64,000 nucleotides of DNA. Source: Allacma fusca (taxonomy: Eukaryota > Arthropoda > Collembola > Symphypleona > Sminthuridae). The notes under the pieces were generated by a model. The model was not told the origin of the DNA and made no database searches. It saw nothing but the letters and a program-made list of their open reading frames with translations. Shown here piece by piece: positions 1-11,895 of the stretch. Each line of letters begins with the position of its first letter. Position 1 is the first letter of the stretch. Position numbers and translations under genes: made by a program. Location of the stretch: the NCBI GenBank assembly GCA_947179485.1, contig OX359245.1, positions 37,745,067 through 37,809,066 on the forward strand, written 5' to 3'.

Positions 1-1080
1 GACAATACTGACAGTATATGTTCTGAGTGTACAAACGTTTGCATAGCCAAATAGAATCTATTGCGGATATTTATTTGGGGAAAACAACACTTATTGTGAG
101 TACGATAACAAAGTTGCGATAGCAATAGGTTGTTTTTAATCAAGTTGCGCTCGATAGTTTATCTCATGTACTCATTGAGCCGCTGCGCAGTAAAGTGTTT
201 GCTTATACTTATACAAAATATAATTTTATTACACTTCACAAAAATACAATTCAATTATGTTAAACTATACGCCAGCAGATAACAACGTTTTACTGTAAAA
301 TTGACGTCAATGAATCTTCTGTCGAATTGTGTTGTTTTGGAGTTTTGGAGAGTCGAATGAATCACAACTTTCCCAAGAAATTTTTGAGTGCTTAACATAT
401 CCATCTGGATTTTTATACCGAAATTGTTTCATTGTATAACTTCTGTATTATAATGTAGAGTGCTAAAGATATGTATAGGATAAAGTTTTCTCTAGCTTTG
501 TTCAAACTACGTTCTATGCACATTGTGTGCAGAATCTCTGACAATTTCTGCGTATTCAGTATCCCTTACAGCTACTCAAACCTATGTATCTGATATGTTG
601 CTAAAGCAAGTGTCAAAAGCAGTGCGAAGGGGTGATCTTGCCCTGGAAAGTCCTTACAGGTTGAGTTGACCAAAATTGAGTTTAAAGGATAAAGCTGGCG
701 TTTTATCCGTAAAATAATATGTGGTTGAGTGTGTTATATTGGATCGCACATTTAGCTGGGAGATACACAAAAGAAAAATTACGCAGTGATAAAACCTTGG
801 GAATGTAATTTCGGCGTTTGTACTTCCTAAAAGGATACTTCAACAAGATATGGCAATTTGCATAGGTAGATAATATTGTTTACTTGTCAATATCTACAGC
901 GGCACTACTGTATCGATGCTACGCTTGGACTATTGAAATGAGACCGTCAATTGATTGATATAACAACTGTGTCAAATTGTCCGAGCTAATACTTCTTAAA
1001 AAAATACTAATTGTTGCAGCCGGAAATGTACACATGCAAATTGCCATGTTCAGTTCTCATGCATGCAGAAAAGGTTGAGG
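1..1080. other. Flanking sequence without recognised feature
   Basis: AT-rich, no long open frame on either strand and no match that I can see to the modules further along. It precedes the first recognisable module copy, which begins near 1080 and matches a second copy near 11030. Confidence 0.4.
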
Positions 1081-1865
1081 GCATCTTGGTATAATGGCCG
1101 CTGCAAAAATGTTGAATACTCCTGGGTTCATTATAAAAAGTGTTCTTAATTGCCAATCCACTCAAAATTTTTGTTTTAATTTTCACAAGTTAGTTTTTTT
1201 GCGTTTGAATAAAAATTTCATACTAGACGTAAAAACTACATAGAAACTGCGTCAGAAATTAAAGTACGGTCTCATGGATGCTTGTCACATCCCCAATTTG
1301 TTTGTTTTGGATGAACATTCACTTACGGTAAACAATCTTGATTCTCTAATTTCTGAGGTCACATCTGTGAAGAAAATGCAATGAAAGTCTTGGATTTTTT
1401 TTGTTAATTTCATATTTTCCGTTTAAATACATTTAAATATATTCTGTTGAAATTTTAATTTTGTTTAGTTGAAAGTCCCTTAACAAGCGAAAAAATAGGG
1501 TTTAATTGTCATCACCAATTAACATACAAAAGATACGCATATCGCATCGCACATTTTTGTAATACTCAAAGTCAAAATCCTTTCGTAAGAACCACGCAAA
1601 TTGCCATCCAAAAATAATTAAGCTAACATCGAATTTTGTTGTAGACAACTGAAACGTATTGCAACGGCTCTTCTGTAATTTCGTTTTTATTTTATATGAT
1701 ATAATTTTGACGGTACATAAATTGATTGTTACGGGTGATTATAGGTTTTTGGAGAATTCAACAGACTTTTTTTTCTTCTCAGGGTTTTTGCATGGCTTGG
1801 GTGTATTCAAGGAATACTTGATCTTCTGATACCATTAGTGACAGATGATGTCCGTCCCAGATGAA

Positions 1866-4800
1866 TCACTTCTTCTGAGTCGGCTGCACCAACCCTCTGG
1901 ACCAATATAATTGAGTAAGAATTTAATATTATTATTATTACTTACAATAAATATGAAATTATAATATAAATTGAGATAAGCCTAGCAGCAGAAAAAATAT
2001 GTCTGGATGCATTCTGACTAGCCACAATGTTAATATTTTACCAGTGATAATTTTTAATAAAAATATTCCCTTGAATATTTCTGCAAGACTTTTGATAAGT
2101 TGACGCTGTATCAAATTTGGGAGTTCTTTTCCGAAAGGTTCAAAACGAATTGGTAGGTTCGGGATTCTGAAATTTTTTTTGACCAGTCCAGAAAGATTCA
2201 ATGCAGATTTAGTCCATCAGTGTTTCATTTACTGACTGACGACCACAAATTTTACTAAAGCCCTCTCGCTATAGGAACCTCCCTAATACAAGTGCGTTCC
2301 TTTTTATTGTGACCAACCATTTAGAGGAGCGTTCGTTTTAGAAGGATTGATTGGGTTCCACATTTTAAGAATAAGAAGAATTAAGGGTCTCTTTTACTAG
2401 AGTCAATGTAGAAGTCTCCCTTGAGTCCTGAAATGCAATAAAAGAAAACAAAATTAAGTCCTTGTATTAGGTTTGCCTATATAATTACAAAAATCTTTAT
2501 TTTCTTCAAAGTCTCATATACAATTTATTATAATGTTATTGAATCTACACAGACGCTTGTTTTGAAATGAAGTCATTCAAGACCTACCTGAAAGCCAAAT
2601 AGGGAAGTATCCCCCCTGGGCGTTCTCTGAAAATCAACACCAATGAAACGAAAATAATTTAAAAAATAATTTAAGAATTTTACAAACAAAACCTGACATT
2701 CAGTGAAATCAGATACGTTGGGTTATCCTTCAAAAATTCTCAAGAGAAGTAATGCTTGATTTTAGGACTAGAAATTAACACTTACCCAAGTCCGTGTCCA
2801 GTACTTTCCGAGCAAATCGGACTGAAAACAAATGATTACGTAATTTTTATTAGAAATATGTTAGAGGGAATTTCGTTTCATTTATTTAGAACTAAAACAA
2901 AACTTGTGATGGACGTTTTCCTAAGGAATTTTTTCATAGTCAGCATGTGTATATAGAGACGCTAAAAATACTTAGGGGACGTGCATAAATAACGTTTCAT
3001 ATTCCCGGGGGGGAGGGGGTTTTAGGGTTGATGATTTTTGCATACTGCAGGGGGGTGGGGGTAATTTCACTGATGACGTTGCACTGAATTTAGGACACAT
3101 GAAGCAATAAATAGCTTTAAATGTAACAGGTTTTAATTAAATGATTGTAGATACAGAGATTCAAATACAAAAATCCACACGGGGACCAATAACAAAAATC
3201 ATCGCTACGCGATAATTTGAGGCTTCGCGTAGGGTGGCGTCAGACACCGCCGTCAAAGTAGGATAAATTTTCGTTTTTTTCCGAAATTTCAAGAATTTTT
3301 TTAGAAAAAACTATCGGACCGATTTCAACGAAATATACAGTAGTCATTACTACTTACATAAGCTACATTCACAAAAAGTGTCATTGAAATCGATTTAGTA
3401 GTTTTAGAGATAACAGTCATTTGACATAAAGTCCAAAATTTCATGAATTGTTTCCTGTTCTTCCTGTGCTTAAGCATTCCTGTGCTTAAGCATAATCACA
3501 GGACAATATGTAAATAGATATAACTATGGCCACATCATTCATAAGTTAAAACTAGAACCAATTTTAATCCGCCTGAAAAATCAGTGTTTAAAGTTTGGGA
3601 AATCGTTGTTCAAATCCCCCAGATTCAGGTATATCCTTAGGCCACATGTGACCCAAATTAAAAAAACCCGGAAAAATTGTCTATTAGTTGAAAAAATATG
3701 TAAAAATGTGCGCTATTTTGACAACCGTTCCTTATTTAACTAGGGAGTTAAACAAATTAGATCTTATTGAAAAGGAATTTTTGAGTATGCCGTTTGAATT
3801 AAGTTCATTTTGAAATAGGTTACGTAAGTATTCATAGTTTAATTATAATTGTCATAGCTATCTGCTAGCTACCTAATGATCATATCATTTGTAAAGGTAC
3901 TAGTTGTGCGTATGCCATTAGTGACGAAAATAAATCATTATCATTAATTGTTTTCGGAAAAACTATTTGGCCGATTTCAACCAAATACGAACTCAGCCTT
4001 ACTTTTGATACAAGTAGCGTCCATAAAAACGTTCATTGAAATCGGTTCAGTAGTTTTAGCGTAATCGTGCGGAGGGACACACGGACATACGGACGTACGG
4101 ACAAGGCTATTTTACTAGGGGGCTGACGCCACCCTAAAAATGTAACAATAAGTTCGTTATAACAATTATTTACTACACGTGAGCACATTCATGAACATGT
4201 TTCTACAAAAACGTTCTACAACTCTCCTTTCTTGTCCACTTCTTTTTCAACTTGAGAATATTTCATATTCCGCTGGTAACGCTTTTCAGCTTCATCGTCA
4301 CTCATTGAATGATTTTCCAATTGCATCAATCGGCACATTTTTTTAATTCCCGGAGCCGGTACGTTTGGGCAATCCTGTTTTTCGTGGAAAGGACTGGCAC
4401 AGCTCCAGTAAACTGAGTCGAAAAGCAGAAAGCTAAATACAACCTGCAGTTCACCCCTGGTTAGTTTAGACCGGAATTTCTTCTCATATTTCGAAATTAT
4501 CTGACCAGAATTTAATCCATTAACTTCTCCACTGCATTTGTCTGTTGTTCAAAGCTATCAAATTCGATTTTCTACGGTTTCTGTCCCGGAGGATTTGCCG
4601 GACACACCGATTCAAGTTATAGACGACATTGCTGATTGGATTCAGAGTGAGATTACAGATAAAGATGATGATTAGTATGCATTTTTGCAATAAAAAATGA
4701 ATAAAAGGTGCGTGAATTTACAAAAACTTAGTTTTTACGGGTACTTAATCATGATGACGTATATAGGGGAGGGGGGGGGGTTCTGACATAGTGACGGTGT

Positions 4801-5051
4801 GATGACAACAGGGGGGGTAGGGTCCAAAACTTGCGTAAAAATGAAACGTTATTTATGCATGCCCCCTTACCTTGTTGGGACCCATGGATCCTGATTGGTG
4901 ACCGCGGGTCGCCTAATCCTTCACTTCCTGTGAAATGATGGACAATTTCTCGTCGGACTCGTCGGGGTTGGATCCTGCCAATGTCAATACTCTCAGATGT
5001 TACGCCCAGAGTGATAGCCAAACAGGAAATTACAAGGAAATTGAGATTCAT
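1866..5051 (-). CDS. Secreted peptide gene A1, three proposed exons
   Basis: Minus-strand gene of the local family, function unknown. Exon 1 (5051-4871) encodes 60 residues. It starts with a hydrophobic signal peptide, MNLNFLVISCLAITLGVTS, followed by a basic segment containing GRIQPRRVRR and ending HGSQQ, and it ends in phase 1 at donor GTAAGG. The micro-exon (2821-2786, 36 bases) lies between acceptor TTTTCAG and donor GTAAGTG and reads VRFARKVLDTDL. A last short exon (1894-1866) is proposed because the phase fits and the A2 copy has the same frame; it would add GLVQPTQKK and a stop, giving about 81 residues. Intron 1 holds the TIR element 2975-4866, which inserted into the donor itself. 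Exon 1 and the micro-exon are well supported; the last exon is an inference. Confidence 0.45.
2786..2821 (-). CDS. Micro-exon of A1
   Basis: A 36-base exon with a strong acceptor (TTTTCAG, minus strand) and a strong donor (GTAAGTG). Read in phase 1 it gives VRFARKVLDTDL, the same pattern as the micro-exons at 7269-7307, 15606-15644, 20079-20117, 36352-36381 and 42712-42741. Its length is a multiple of three, so skipping it keeps the frame. Confidence 0.6.
2975..4866. mobile_element. TIR element, TTA target duplication, in A1 donor
   Basis: The ends are inverted repeats: GGGGACGTGCATAAATAACG at the left, and its counterpart GGGGGCATGCATAAATAACG read on the other strand at the right, continuing as TTTCAT in both. 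TTA flanks both sides (2972-2974 and 4867-4869). Runs of G follow just inside each end (about 3005-3062 and 4765-4822). A 3-bp TTA duplication and GGG-type ends suggest a PIF/Harbinger-like non-autonomous element; no transposase frame is visible. The paralogous site near 12917 lacks the insertion. Confidence 0.7.
3232..4134. mobile_element. Nested TIR element with TA target duplication
   Basis: Inverted ends GGGTGGCGTCAG are flanked by TA on both sides, inside the element 2975-4866. Internally, about 130 bases are repeated directly (near 3295-3425 and 3950-4065), each with a CCGATTTCAAC..CATTGAAATCG inverted core. An ACGGACATACGGACGTACGG run lies near the right end. No coding capacity is visible. 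The superfamily is uncertain. Confidence 0.6.
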
Positions 5052-5099
5052 CCTAAGTGACCGTAAATGAGTATCAAATTTTTGGAAATTGCAGTATAA

Positions 5100-6360
5100 T
5101 AAATTCCAAGAAATTAGATTAATGTAGATATTTAAAACAATGAATTTGGAATCAAATCGATTTAATACTGAGGCTAATGGTTAGAACGGTTGGAGCTGGC
5201 TTTCGAATAGAAAATGTTTCTGAGGCTGAATTCCTTTGTAAGTTCTGTAGCAGCAGATTTATTAATTCCTATTGAAGGATTTTTTTTTCAAAATGCTAAA
5301 GATCTACTTAGGCTCTTATAATCACCATTTTCCTTACAAACACACTCATTGAGCCTTCTTCTGGTTTGATAACAACTGAATGTAATTATTAAATTTAAGA
5401 TAGGAAAATGGTCCGTATATATTTCTTGTTCCTTTATTTTTTATTTCCTATATTTTTAAAGTCTCTAAGTATCCCCCAGGGTAGCTTATTTTAGAGCACT
5501 AATACAAGTATTTTCTGGGAATTTAGAGCGATTTGAAATAAAATGCAAGCAACTTTTGGAGCTTTTTATTAAATAACAAACATGATTTATTTTCCTGACT
5601 ATACTGTATAATTTCAAGAAGAGATGCACACGTAGTAGATATAACTGCGGAACTACTAAGCATATCTTTTTCGATGAACTCCTCTTGACTTTTAAATGCG
5701 GGATGATATTGTGAGGCTGAAAGCAATCGCCAGACCTGTAGAGGTTTCTGACCCAGTGGGACGGATCTTATTAAACTCTGGAACCAATATACAGTAGCCA
5801 TGGAGTTATTTGAAACGCCAAACTTCACTCGTCCTTATAAGCACCCTTCACTTTTTGTAGACTTATAATCAATGAACCCCATGATAATGAATGGGAAAAT
5901 GTTTAATAACTAAAAGTTCTTAGACAAAGTTAATTAAAATGCATTTCCTGAAAATTCAAGTGACCTTAAATGGCTTGCAAGTAACTGCAAGGATTCTATC
6001 CTTAAAAATGAACTTTCAAGATTTGAACTTCTTAGAAGAGTTAATTATAATATTAATATTACTGATTATCAAAGTGGTCAGAAAGGGAAGGATTTATGTC
6101 CAGAATATGACATTGCTCCGATTTATGATTTGCATTGGAAATAATCATCTCAATAGGAGGCCCGTGTTGGATTAACAAGCAGAAATGGGATTTTTTAATT
6201 CGAATGTCAACACAACTATACATACATATACACTCTCAGGAAATAATGATTGGTGTTTTTCAAGAGGGTTAATATTTTCTACTAAAAGAAATTACAGGTT
6301 GGTGTGATAATTCCTAATACCTTTATTAATACATGTGAGTACGAGCGATCAAAAAAAAGT
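5100..6360. other. Intergenic spacer between A1 and B1
   Basis: This stretch matches 13140-14690 and, in part, 9180-9960. Open frames here, such as the 101-codon minus frame at 5523-5828, are not kept in those copies, so I read it as spacer between the A gene promoter side and the 3' end of the next gene. TTTATTAATA near 6320 could supply a minus-strand AATAAA poly(A) signal for B1. Confidence 0.45.
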
Positions 6361-6369
6361 GATGATAGC

Positions 6370-6519
6370 TTATTCAAAAGGATTCTTTAGGGGTTGGGTG
6401 ACTTTGAAGGGTTGTTGATCTTGTATTGGGATGTGATTAGAAACAGATGGAGCTCCTTTCGTTTTTCTTCCACCTGTTTCTGTGAGCCTACTAAATTTGC
6501 TCCTCTTCCTCCTTCTCAT
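6370..6519 (-). CDS. Conserved basic second ORF downstream of B1
   Basis: A 49-codon frame starting MRRRKRSKFSRLTE and containing GAPSVSNHIP and QDQQ. It lies in the B1 transcript after the glycine-rich frame and one frame behind it. Its ATG overlaps a TGA of that upstream frame (ATGA at 6519-6516). The same frame is open at 10093-10221, 14690-14827, 28093-28305 and 35421-35636, and partly at 41820-41915. It could be a reinitiation ORF, an alternative last exon, or slowly changing 3'UTR. Function unknown. Confidence 0.4.
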   Translation of the reverse strand: MRRRKRSKFSRLTETGGRKTKGAPSVSNHIPIQDQQPFKVTQPLKNPFE

Positions 6520-6557
6520 GGCCTTCTTCCTTTTAAATTTACTGGTCCTCCTGGTAA

Positions 6558-7761
6558 TCAGAGTGTTGGTGAACCACCATCGTTTTCTAGTGATCCTCCT
6601 AATTCTTTAATTACAGTAATAATTGGTCCGTCATCTTCATGACATCCATTTTTTTGTCCTCCTGAAAATCCCCTATTTTCCGTCAGTGTAGTTACTCCGC
6701 CATCTCCATGACACCAATGTCTTGATATTCCTCCTAAAATTCCTACGAATTCATGTCGTGTACCTAGTCCGCCACCTCCATCATGCCCTCCTCCTATCAT
6801 TACATAATGCAAATTTAAAATCACCCAAATAGAAGATTCAAGACACGAATGCATTCGCACAGTTATATACTTTTAAATTCCCTAACATAAATCTTAAGCA
6901 CGCTCCAGTTAAATTTTAAAAAAATCTTACTAATGACGTCAGTATTTTAAAAAATCCTGCGCATTGCAATTGTTTAATACAAATCCTCTGAAGAAGCAAA
7001 GCTTTACGTTAAATACTCCTAATTGAATAATTGTCTCAAGACCATATAAGCGCTAAACATTTAAATCCCAACCGACATCATTTACTCCTCAACACCTGTT
7101 CTTATGCCTTCTAGCATTAACATAATTTTGGACTTTACATAATAATTGTATTATTGTGTTGTAAACGTTAAACAAATTCTCGAGAGACTAGCAAACGAAA
7201 TGATTCCAAAATTAAAACATATACATACAGTGGACCAGATATCGTTTAATGCAAAAAAATACACTTACTACTTTGATGACCAGCAAAAGCTTTACGAACA
7301 AGTCGAACTGCAAAGAAATCAAAATTGTATTAATTAAATTCCCCTTGCAAATTTAAATCCAAACGCTTAACACTCACTCAGAAGCTTACAAAAGGGAGGG
7401 AAAAGTTCAATGCATACTATATGAATTTCACGTCATTTTTCAGCATAACACAAAGTACCGACAAATTCGGAGTTCAAATTAAATAACTTTCTCTGATTCT
7501 ATGTATGTACATGTACCCATGTATTTGAGCAGTCAAACTTTTAAGAGTGGGTAGATTAATATTAAAAAATATCCTACCTGATTGTGATCCTGGAAACTGT
7601 CCTAGCGTTCTAGCGTGGTCGAGTCCAATGGGACTTCTTGCATAGCGGACATTTTCTTGCTGGACTTGAGGTGGCAGGATTCTCCCGGGAACCAGCTTCA
7701 CAGCGTTGATGCTCCCAACAATAATTACCAAAAAGGCTACAATAACGCTCAGGAGATTCAT
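6558..7761 (-). CDS. Secreted glycine-rich peptide gene B1, three coding exons
   Basis: Exon 1 CDS (7761-7578) has signal peptide MNLLSVIVAFLVIIVGSINA, then VKLVPGRILPP and RYARSP; it ends in phase 1 at CAG|GTAGGA. The micro-exon (7307-7269, 39 bases) has acceptor TTTGCAG and donor GTAAGTG and reads VRLVRKAFAGHQS. Exon 3 (6793-6558) enters in phase 1 and is glycine-rich (GGHDGGGG near its start). Joined, the product is about 152 residues with no inner stop. The coding start is the ATG 14 bases after a 5'UTR acceptor (TTTGTTTTCAG); an in-frame ATG upstream lies inside that intron. A stop 42 bases before the conserved ATGA stop suggests a shortened tail. Role unknown; the RYARSP site could be a propeptide cleavage region. 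Confidence 0.55.
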
Positions 7762-7902
7762 CCTGATGACTGGAACTGAAAACAAATATTGAAGTTATAG
7801 TGCAGAAATGAAGCTAAATTATAAAATAAATGAAGGGCAGAAGGCTATAGATTCGAACTAAAATTACAATTATGTCGGAGCTACGGAACTTATGACCTTC
7901 AC

Positions 7903-7978
7903 CTGTCTGATTGTGAGGCTAGATGTAAAACCACAGGCTCTGGAGGATTGTGAACCTGAAGACTTCAATGGACAGACT
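7903..7978 (-). other. B1 5'UTR exon
   Basis: It runs from the predicted start site (A of TTCAGTCTG) to donor CAG|GTGAAGG. The equivalent exon of B2 is 16291-16222 with donor CAG|GTAAAGG. It is joined by a short intron (7902-7776) to the signal peptide exon. Confidence 0.5.
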
Positions 7979-8010
7979 GAATGGAAATGAAATCGACCCC
8001 TGAATTTATA
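7974..8010 (-). promoter_or_regulatory. B1 core promoter, TATA box and initiator
   Basis: TATAAAT (8010-8004) is followed 32 bases later by TTCAGTCTG, matching the arthropod initiator TCAGTY with A at 7978. The block is conserved at 16291-16324 (TATA changed to TGTAAAT), near 20664-20708 and, as an orphan, at 37617-37651. Confidence 0.65.
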
Positions 8011-8039
8011 TCCTGAAAGTATGTCCATAGTGTGGAGCA

Positions 8040-10080
8040 TTAACCTTTTGTGTGCACTGGGACATACTATACAGAGCGTGATAAGAAATAAGATGATTAT
8101 GAGCTAGGTATTCTCCATACACAATACATGACCGTACATATGTATTCCTCCCGTTTGAACAATCTCGTGAGAATATGAAGGAATTTACATTTTAACCACA
8201 TTTAGAGCACGGTGCTATTCCATACAGACATGTAGACAGCCACTGTGGACCTACTGTCCCTATTGACCATATATGTATGTATGTATGTTTCTATAAGGAA
8301 ACCACAGGTTAAGGTTAGGTGGCAGTTGCAAATGACCCAATCTGGAAAACGGTCTCTGTCACAGGATGACTTTCACAGCTACAGGAACATTTTCAATATT
8401 ATGCTATAATAATGTAAATTAAAACTTGTCACTAGTGAAAAGAGATTTTTAGTATATGTGCATTTTACTGTAATTACCATTGACTCTGGAACTCTGTAGA
8501 TAGTGATAGCACCACTATATTCAACACATAATATTCCGTCAGTCAGTTCGAACGCTGAAGTACCAACTATAATTTTTTAAAATTCAGCTTTGAGATCGAA
8601 GACAAAAATAGTTAAAATTCGTACTGGCTTCCAATTTTCCGATAATTAAGCATTAGATATCACCTTTAGTTCTTTCAAAAATTGAGATAGGAATTACACT
8701 TCAGAAAATAAGGGATGAATTAATTACTTTAAAATTTCTATTTATATTTGTGACGTACGACAAATTGTGGGCTTAATTAAAATATGGATACACTAAATAT
8801 AGTTTGAGGATCTTTTCACACTTGAACACTGGAGCCTTGTTGGGATCTTAACGCTTATTGTAATTAATATATTACTATAATTCCAACTCTAACTGAGTTA
8901 CAATAATTCCTTGACTAAATAAATCGTTCCGGACTTGATCCTTAAATTCCAAAAATCCTTCAATTCCGGGACTGTCATTCTCTAGATTTGACAAATGAAT
9001 AATGTGGACAAAGGGGATTCATATGACTAGTATTATTTTGAGCAATCCAGAGATGTAATCCAGCTTTCGTGAATCCTCAATCAATCGTTAACAATCCAGA
9101 TGTTCTTTTTAATGAAAGTAGACCCGCAGATTTAATAATGTTAATTTTAAGGATTTATAGTATTATTTTTTCCCCACCACATTTACTGTATAATTTCATG
9201 AAAAAATGCATATGATAATTTTAACTCCGAAAGTACTAAGCATACCCACACCGAAGAGCTACTCTTGACTTTTAACTGCGGGATGATTGTCGGAATGTAA
9301 TAGCAAGTATTGTAGAGGCATCTGACCAATTGGAATTGATTTTTTATGAAAGAGATTCTTGAATCATTCGAATAGTCCTGAAGTTATTTGAAGCGCTCAC
9401 GTTCACACGTCCTTATATCCACCATTTACTTAGAATACATATTTACAATCAATGTACGCCATGATGATGATTGGGTAAATGTTTCCTATAACAAAAATTC
9501 TTGGGCAAAATTAAATGAAATGCATTTCCTGAAAATTCGAAGTCACCTTAGATGGCATGGAATAAACTGTAGGATCATAATCTAAAAAATGAAGTTTCAA
9601 GGTTTTTAACTTGTTGAAAGATTACATGTTACAAATTACTTCTTATGAAAGTGATCACACACTCATTCTGCCACCCGATTTATGATTTGCATAGGAAATA
9701 ATTATTTGAATCTGATGCAACATGGAATCAAGATGTTGGAATGACAAGTAGAAAAGGATTTTTTTTTCAAATTTAGCAAAGCAAACGCAGCTATATAAAT
9801 AATTACTCTAAATTATAATCAATATAATTATTAATGTTTCTCAAGGAGCTTCCGATTTTCTACGAGTAAAATTATAGGTATGTTACATTGATATAAATTA
9901 TTGCTAGAATCTTTAATACATGTGTAATGAAATTGTAGCATTGAATCTGGATGTGAGTAAAGGAACTTGTACTTTTTTTTATATAGTTTCATTTTTAAAC
10001 GAATTAAATTTCAACGTAGGTTTTGATATTTTTTGAGAGGTTGTTCTAAATTAGCTATGAGAAAAAAATTCTTGCTTAGT
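8040..10080. other. Intergenic spacer with partial module copies
   Basis: No convincing gene. The parts 8040-8900 match 20740-21140 plus 23760-24260. The parts 9180-10080 match the spacer at 5640-6390 and 13860-14690. Frames here are short and not shared between copies. Confidence 0.4.
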
Positions 10081-10092
10081 CAAAGAGATTGC

Positions 10093-10221
10093 TCAGGAGT
10101 AGGATGATTTTAGTTGTTGATCTTGTGATGGGATGTGGTTAGAAACAGATGGAGCTTCTATCTTTGTTGTACCAGTTGTATCTGTAAATGCATTAAATCT
10201 GATCATTTTCCTCTTTCTCAT
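10093..10221 (-). CDS. Conserved basic second ORF, 10.1-kb copy
   Basis: 42 codons, MRKRKMIRFNAFTDTTGTTK followed by EAPSVSNHIPSQDQQ and a shortened tail. It keeps the ATGA overlap with the glycine-rich frame. Same family as 6370-6519. Whether it is translated is unknown. Confidence 0.35.
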   Translation of the reverse strand: MRKRKMIRFNAFTDTTGTTKIEAPSVSNHIPSQDQQLKSSYS

Positions 10222-10414
10222 CGCCGTCTTATTTCTAAACTTTCAGCTCCTACTGGTCTTACTGTGCTCCTAATTTTTCCAATAATTCTCTTTATACTTT
10301 TAATAATATTCTGTATTTCGGGTACAGATATTACTCCTCCTCCCAGTACTCCTGCACCTTGTCCTCCTCCTAGCCCTCGTAGTAATCCTGCTCCGAGTCC
10401 TTGTCCTCCTCCTC
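10218..10414 (-). pseudogene. Orphan glycine-rich exon 3 (copy at 10.2 kb)
   Basis: After an acceptor-like TTCTAAAAAG, a phase-1 frame of 64 codons begins GGGQGLGAGLLRGLGGGQGA and ends EIRRR before a TGA. That TGA overlaps the ATG of the basic second ORF as ATGA. No exon 1 or micro-exon is found upstream on the minus strand; that position is occupied by sequence related to the TA-flanked ends at 10725-11023. This appears to be a 3' remnant, unless it serves as a distant last exon of the A2 gene. Confidence 0.45.
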
Positions 10415-10724
10415 CTTTTTAGAAGTAAATCAATGTTTAAGTTGACAACTCCTAATTACATAATTTCACTGAGACATCACAAAAGCTACACATTTAAATC
10501 CCAACCGATATCACATCATTTACTCCTCAGTACCTGTGCCAACGCGTAGCGGGATGGACTAGAATACTATTTCAGGTACTACTGACGAAAATATTTAGTG
10601 AGTATTGATTGTGAGTATTATTCACACAGTAATGATTCAGTTATAATTCCTAATATTGCATCCAGAGACACTTTGCTTGTTGCAATTTTTTAATTTGCAA
10701 GGATTCATACGGACCTGCATTAAT

Positions 10725-11023
10725 GGATTCTGTGGATGGAAATAAAAATATTGTAGGCGAAAATCTTGCAATGATTTCTCTACAGATCCAACTTACTATG
10801 ACATTCCAACGAAAAATTAATTATAAGTATAATAAATGATTATTTATAAATAAAAATTGGTTTACCCTGGAATCTTATGTATTGTTTTGTGATATGTTAT
10901 TTAGCGCACTTCCTATAATGTATTGTAACGTATTTAGATACATGTTCCTTATAACAGCATACCGTTATAAGAGCTCTTTTGGAGTTCTTTTAGGGGTGTT
11001 CTTAAAGCGAGAGTACACTATGG
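10725..11023. mobile_element. TA-type transposon end, left arm of an inverted pair
   Basis: Read on the minus strand, this starts GTGTACTCTCGCTTTAAG and carries AGCTCTTATAACGGTATGC. It is inverted relative to 12352-12620, which starts CAGTGCACTCTCACTATAAG. The match also covers a block around GGCGAAAATCTTGCAATG. Both outer ends face the 1.3-kb segment between them, which is itself a copy of 1080-2330. CAGT..CTCT..TATAA ends with TA targets suggest a pogo/Tigger-like family. Confidence 0.5.
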
Positions 11024-11895
11024 TTTAGGGAATCTTCGTATAATGGCCGCTCCAGAAAAAGTATTTCTTCAAGCTGAATATTCCTGGGTTCATTACTAAA
11101 AGTGTTCTTAATTGCCAATCCACTCAAAATTTTTGTTTTAATTTTCACAGGTTAGTTTTTTCGCATGAACAAAAGTTTCCGCATTCTTATTGTTGCTTGA
11201 AAACTATTACATAGAAACTGCGTCAGAGATGAAATTACAAATTAAAGTACGGTCTCCTGGATTTTTGTCACATTTTACAATCTGAACATTCACTTACAGT
11301 AAACATTCTTGATTCTCTAATTGTGTAATAAATTTGTTTAAGATTTTCCGAAATTTATTTCAATGACTAATTTGTGAATGTATTTGAGGTCATTTCTTGT
11401 AAAAAAAAAACCGCAATGCAAGTCTTGGATATTTTTGATAGCTTGATATTTTTCGTTTAAATATATTTAAATATATTTTGTTGTTTGAATTTGGTTTAGT
11501 TGAAAGTCCCTTAACAAGCAAAAAATAGGATTTAATTCCCATCACCAATTAACATAAAATCGATACGCAAATCGTACATTTTTTGTAATACTCAAAGTCG
11601 AAATCCCTTCTTAAGAACCACGCATATTGCTATCAAATAATAATTAAGTTAAAATCAAATTTTGTTGGAGACAACTAAGCTGGATTGAAAGGGGACTTCT
11701 GTAGTTTCGTATTTGTTTATGTTTGTATGATATAATTTTGACTAAATAATAAATTGAATGTTACGCATGATTACACTTTTTTTGAGAATTCACCAGAGTT
11801 TACTTTCTCCTAGGTTTTTCCATGGCTTGAGTGTATTCAAGGAATACTTGATCTTCTGATTCCATTAGTGACAGATGATGTCCGCCCCAGTAGAA

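Larger units (their letters stand above)
1080..6890. repeat. Module copy 1 of the tandem gene array
   Basis: This block is collinear with 11030-15230. The stretches 1080-2330 and 11028-12345 match over most of their length, as do 2800-2960 with 12780-12910 and 4870-6880 with 12915-15180. It holds an A-type gene followed by the 3' exons of a B-type gene, all on the minus strand. The large TIR element at 2975-4866 is absent from the other copy, and the TA-flanked ends at 12352 are absent here. The copies therefore diverged before those insertions. Confidence 0.7.

Noticed and set aside
5523..5828. 101-codon minus frame in the A1/B1 spacer
   Set aside because: The copies at 9180-9420 and 13860-14020 have stops and frame changes in this region.
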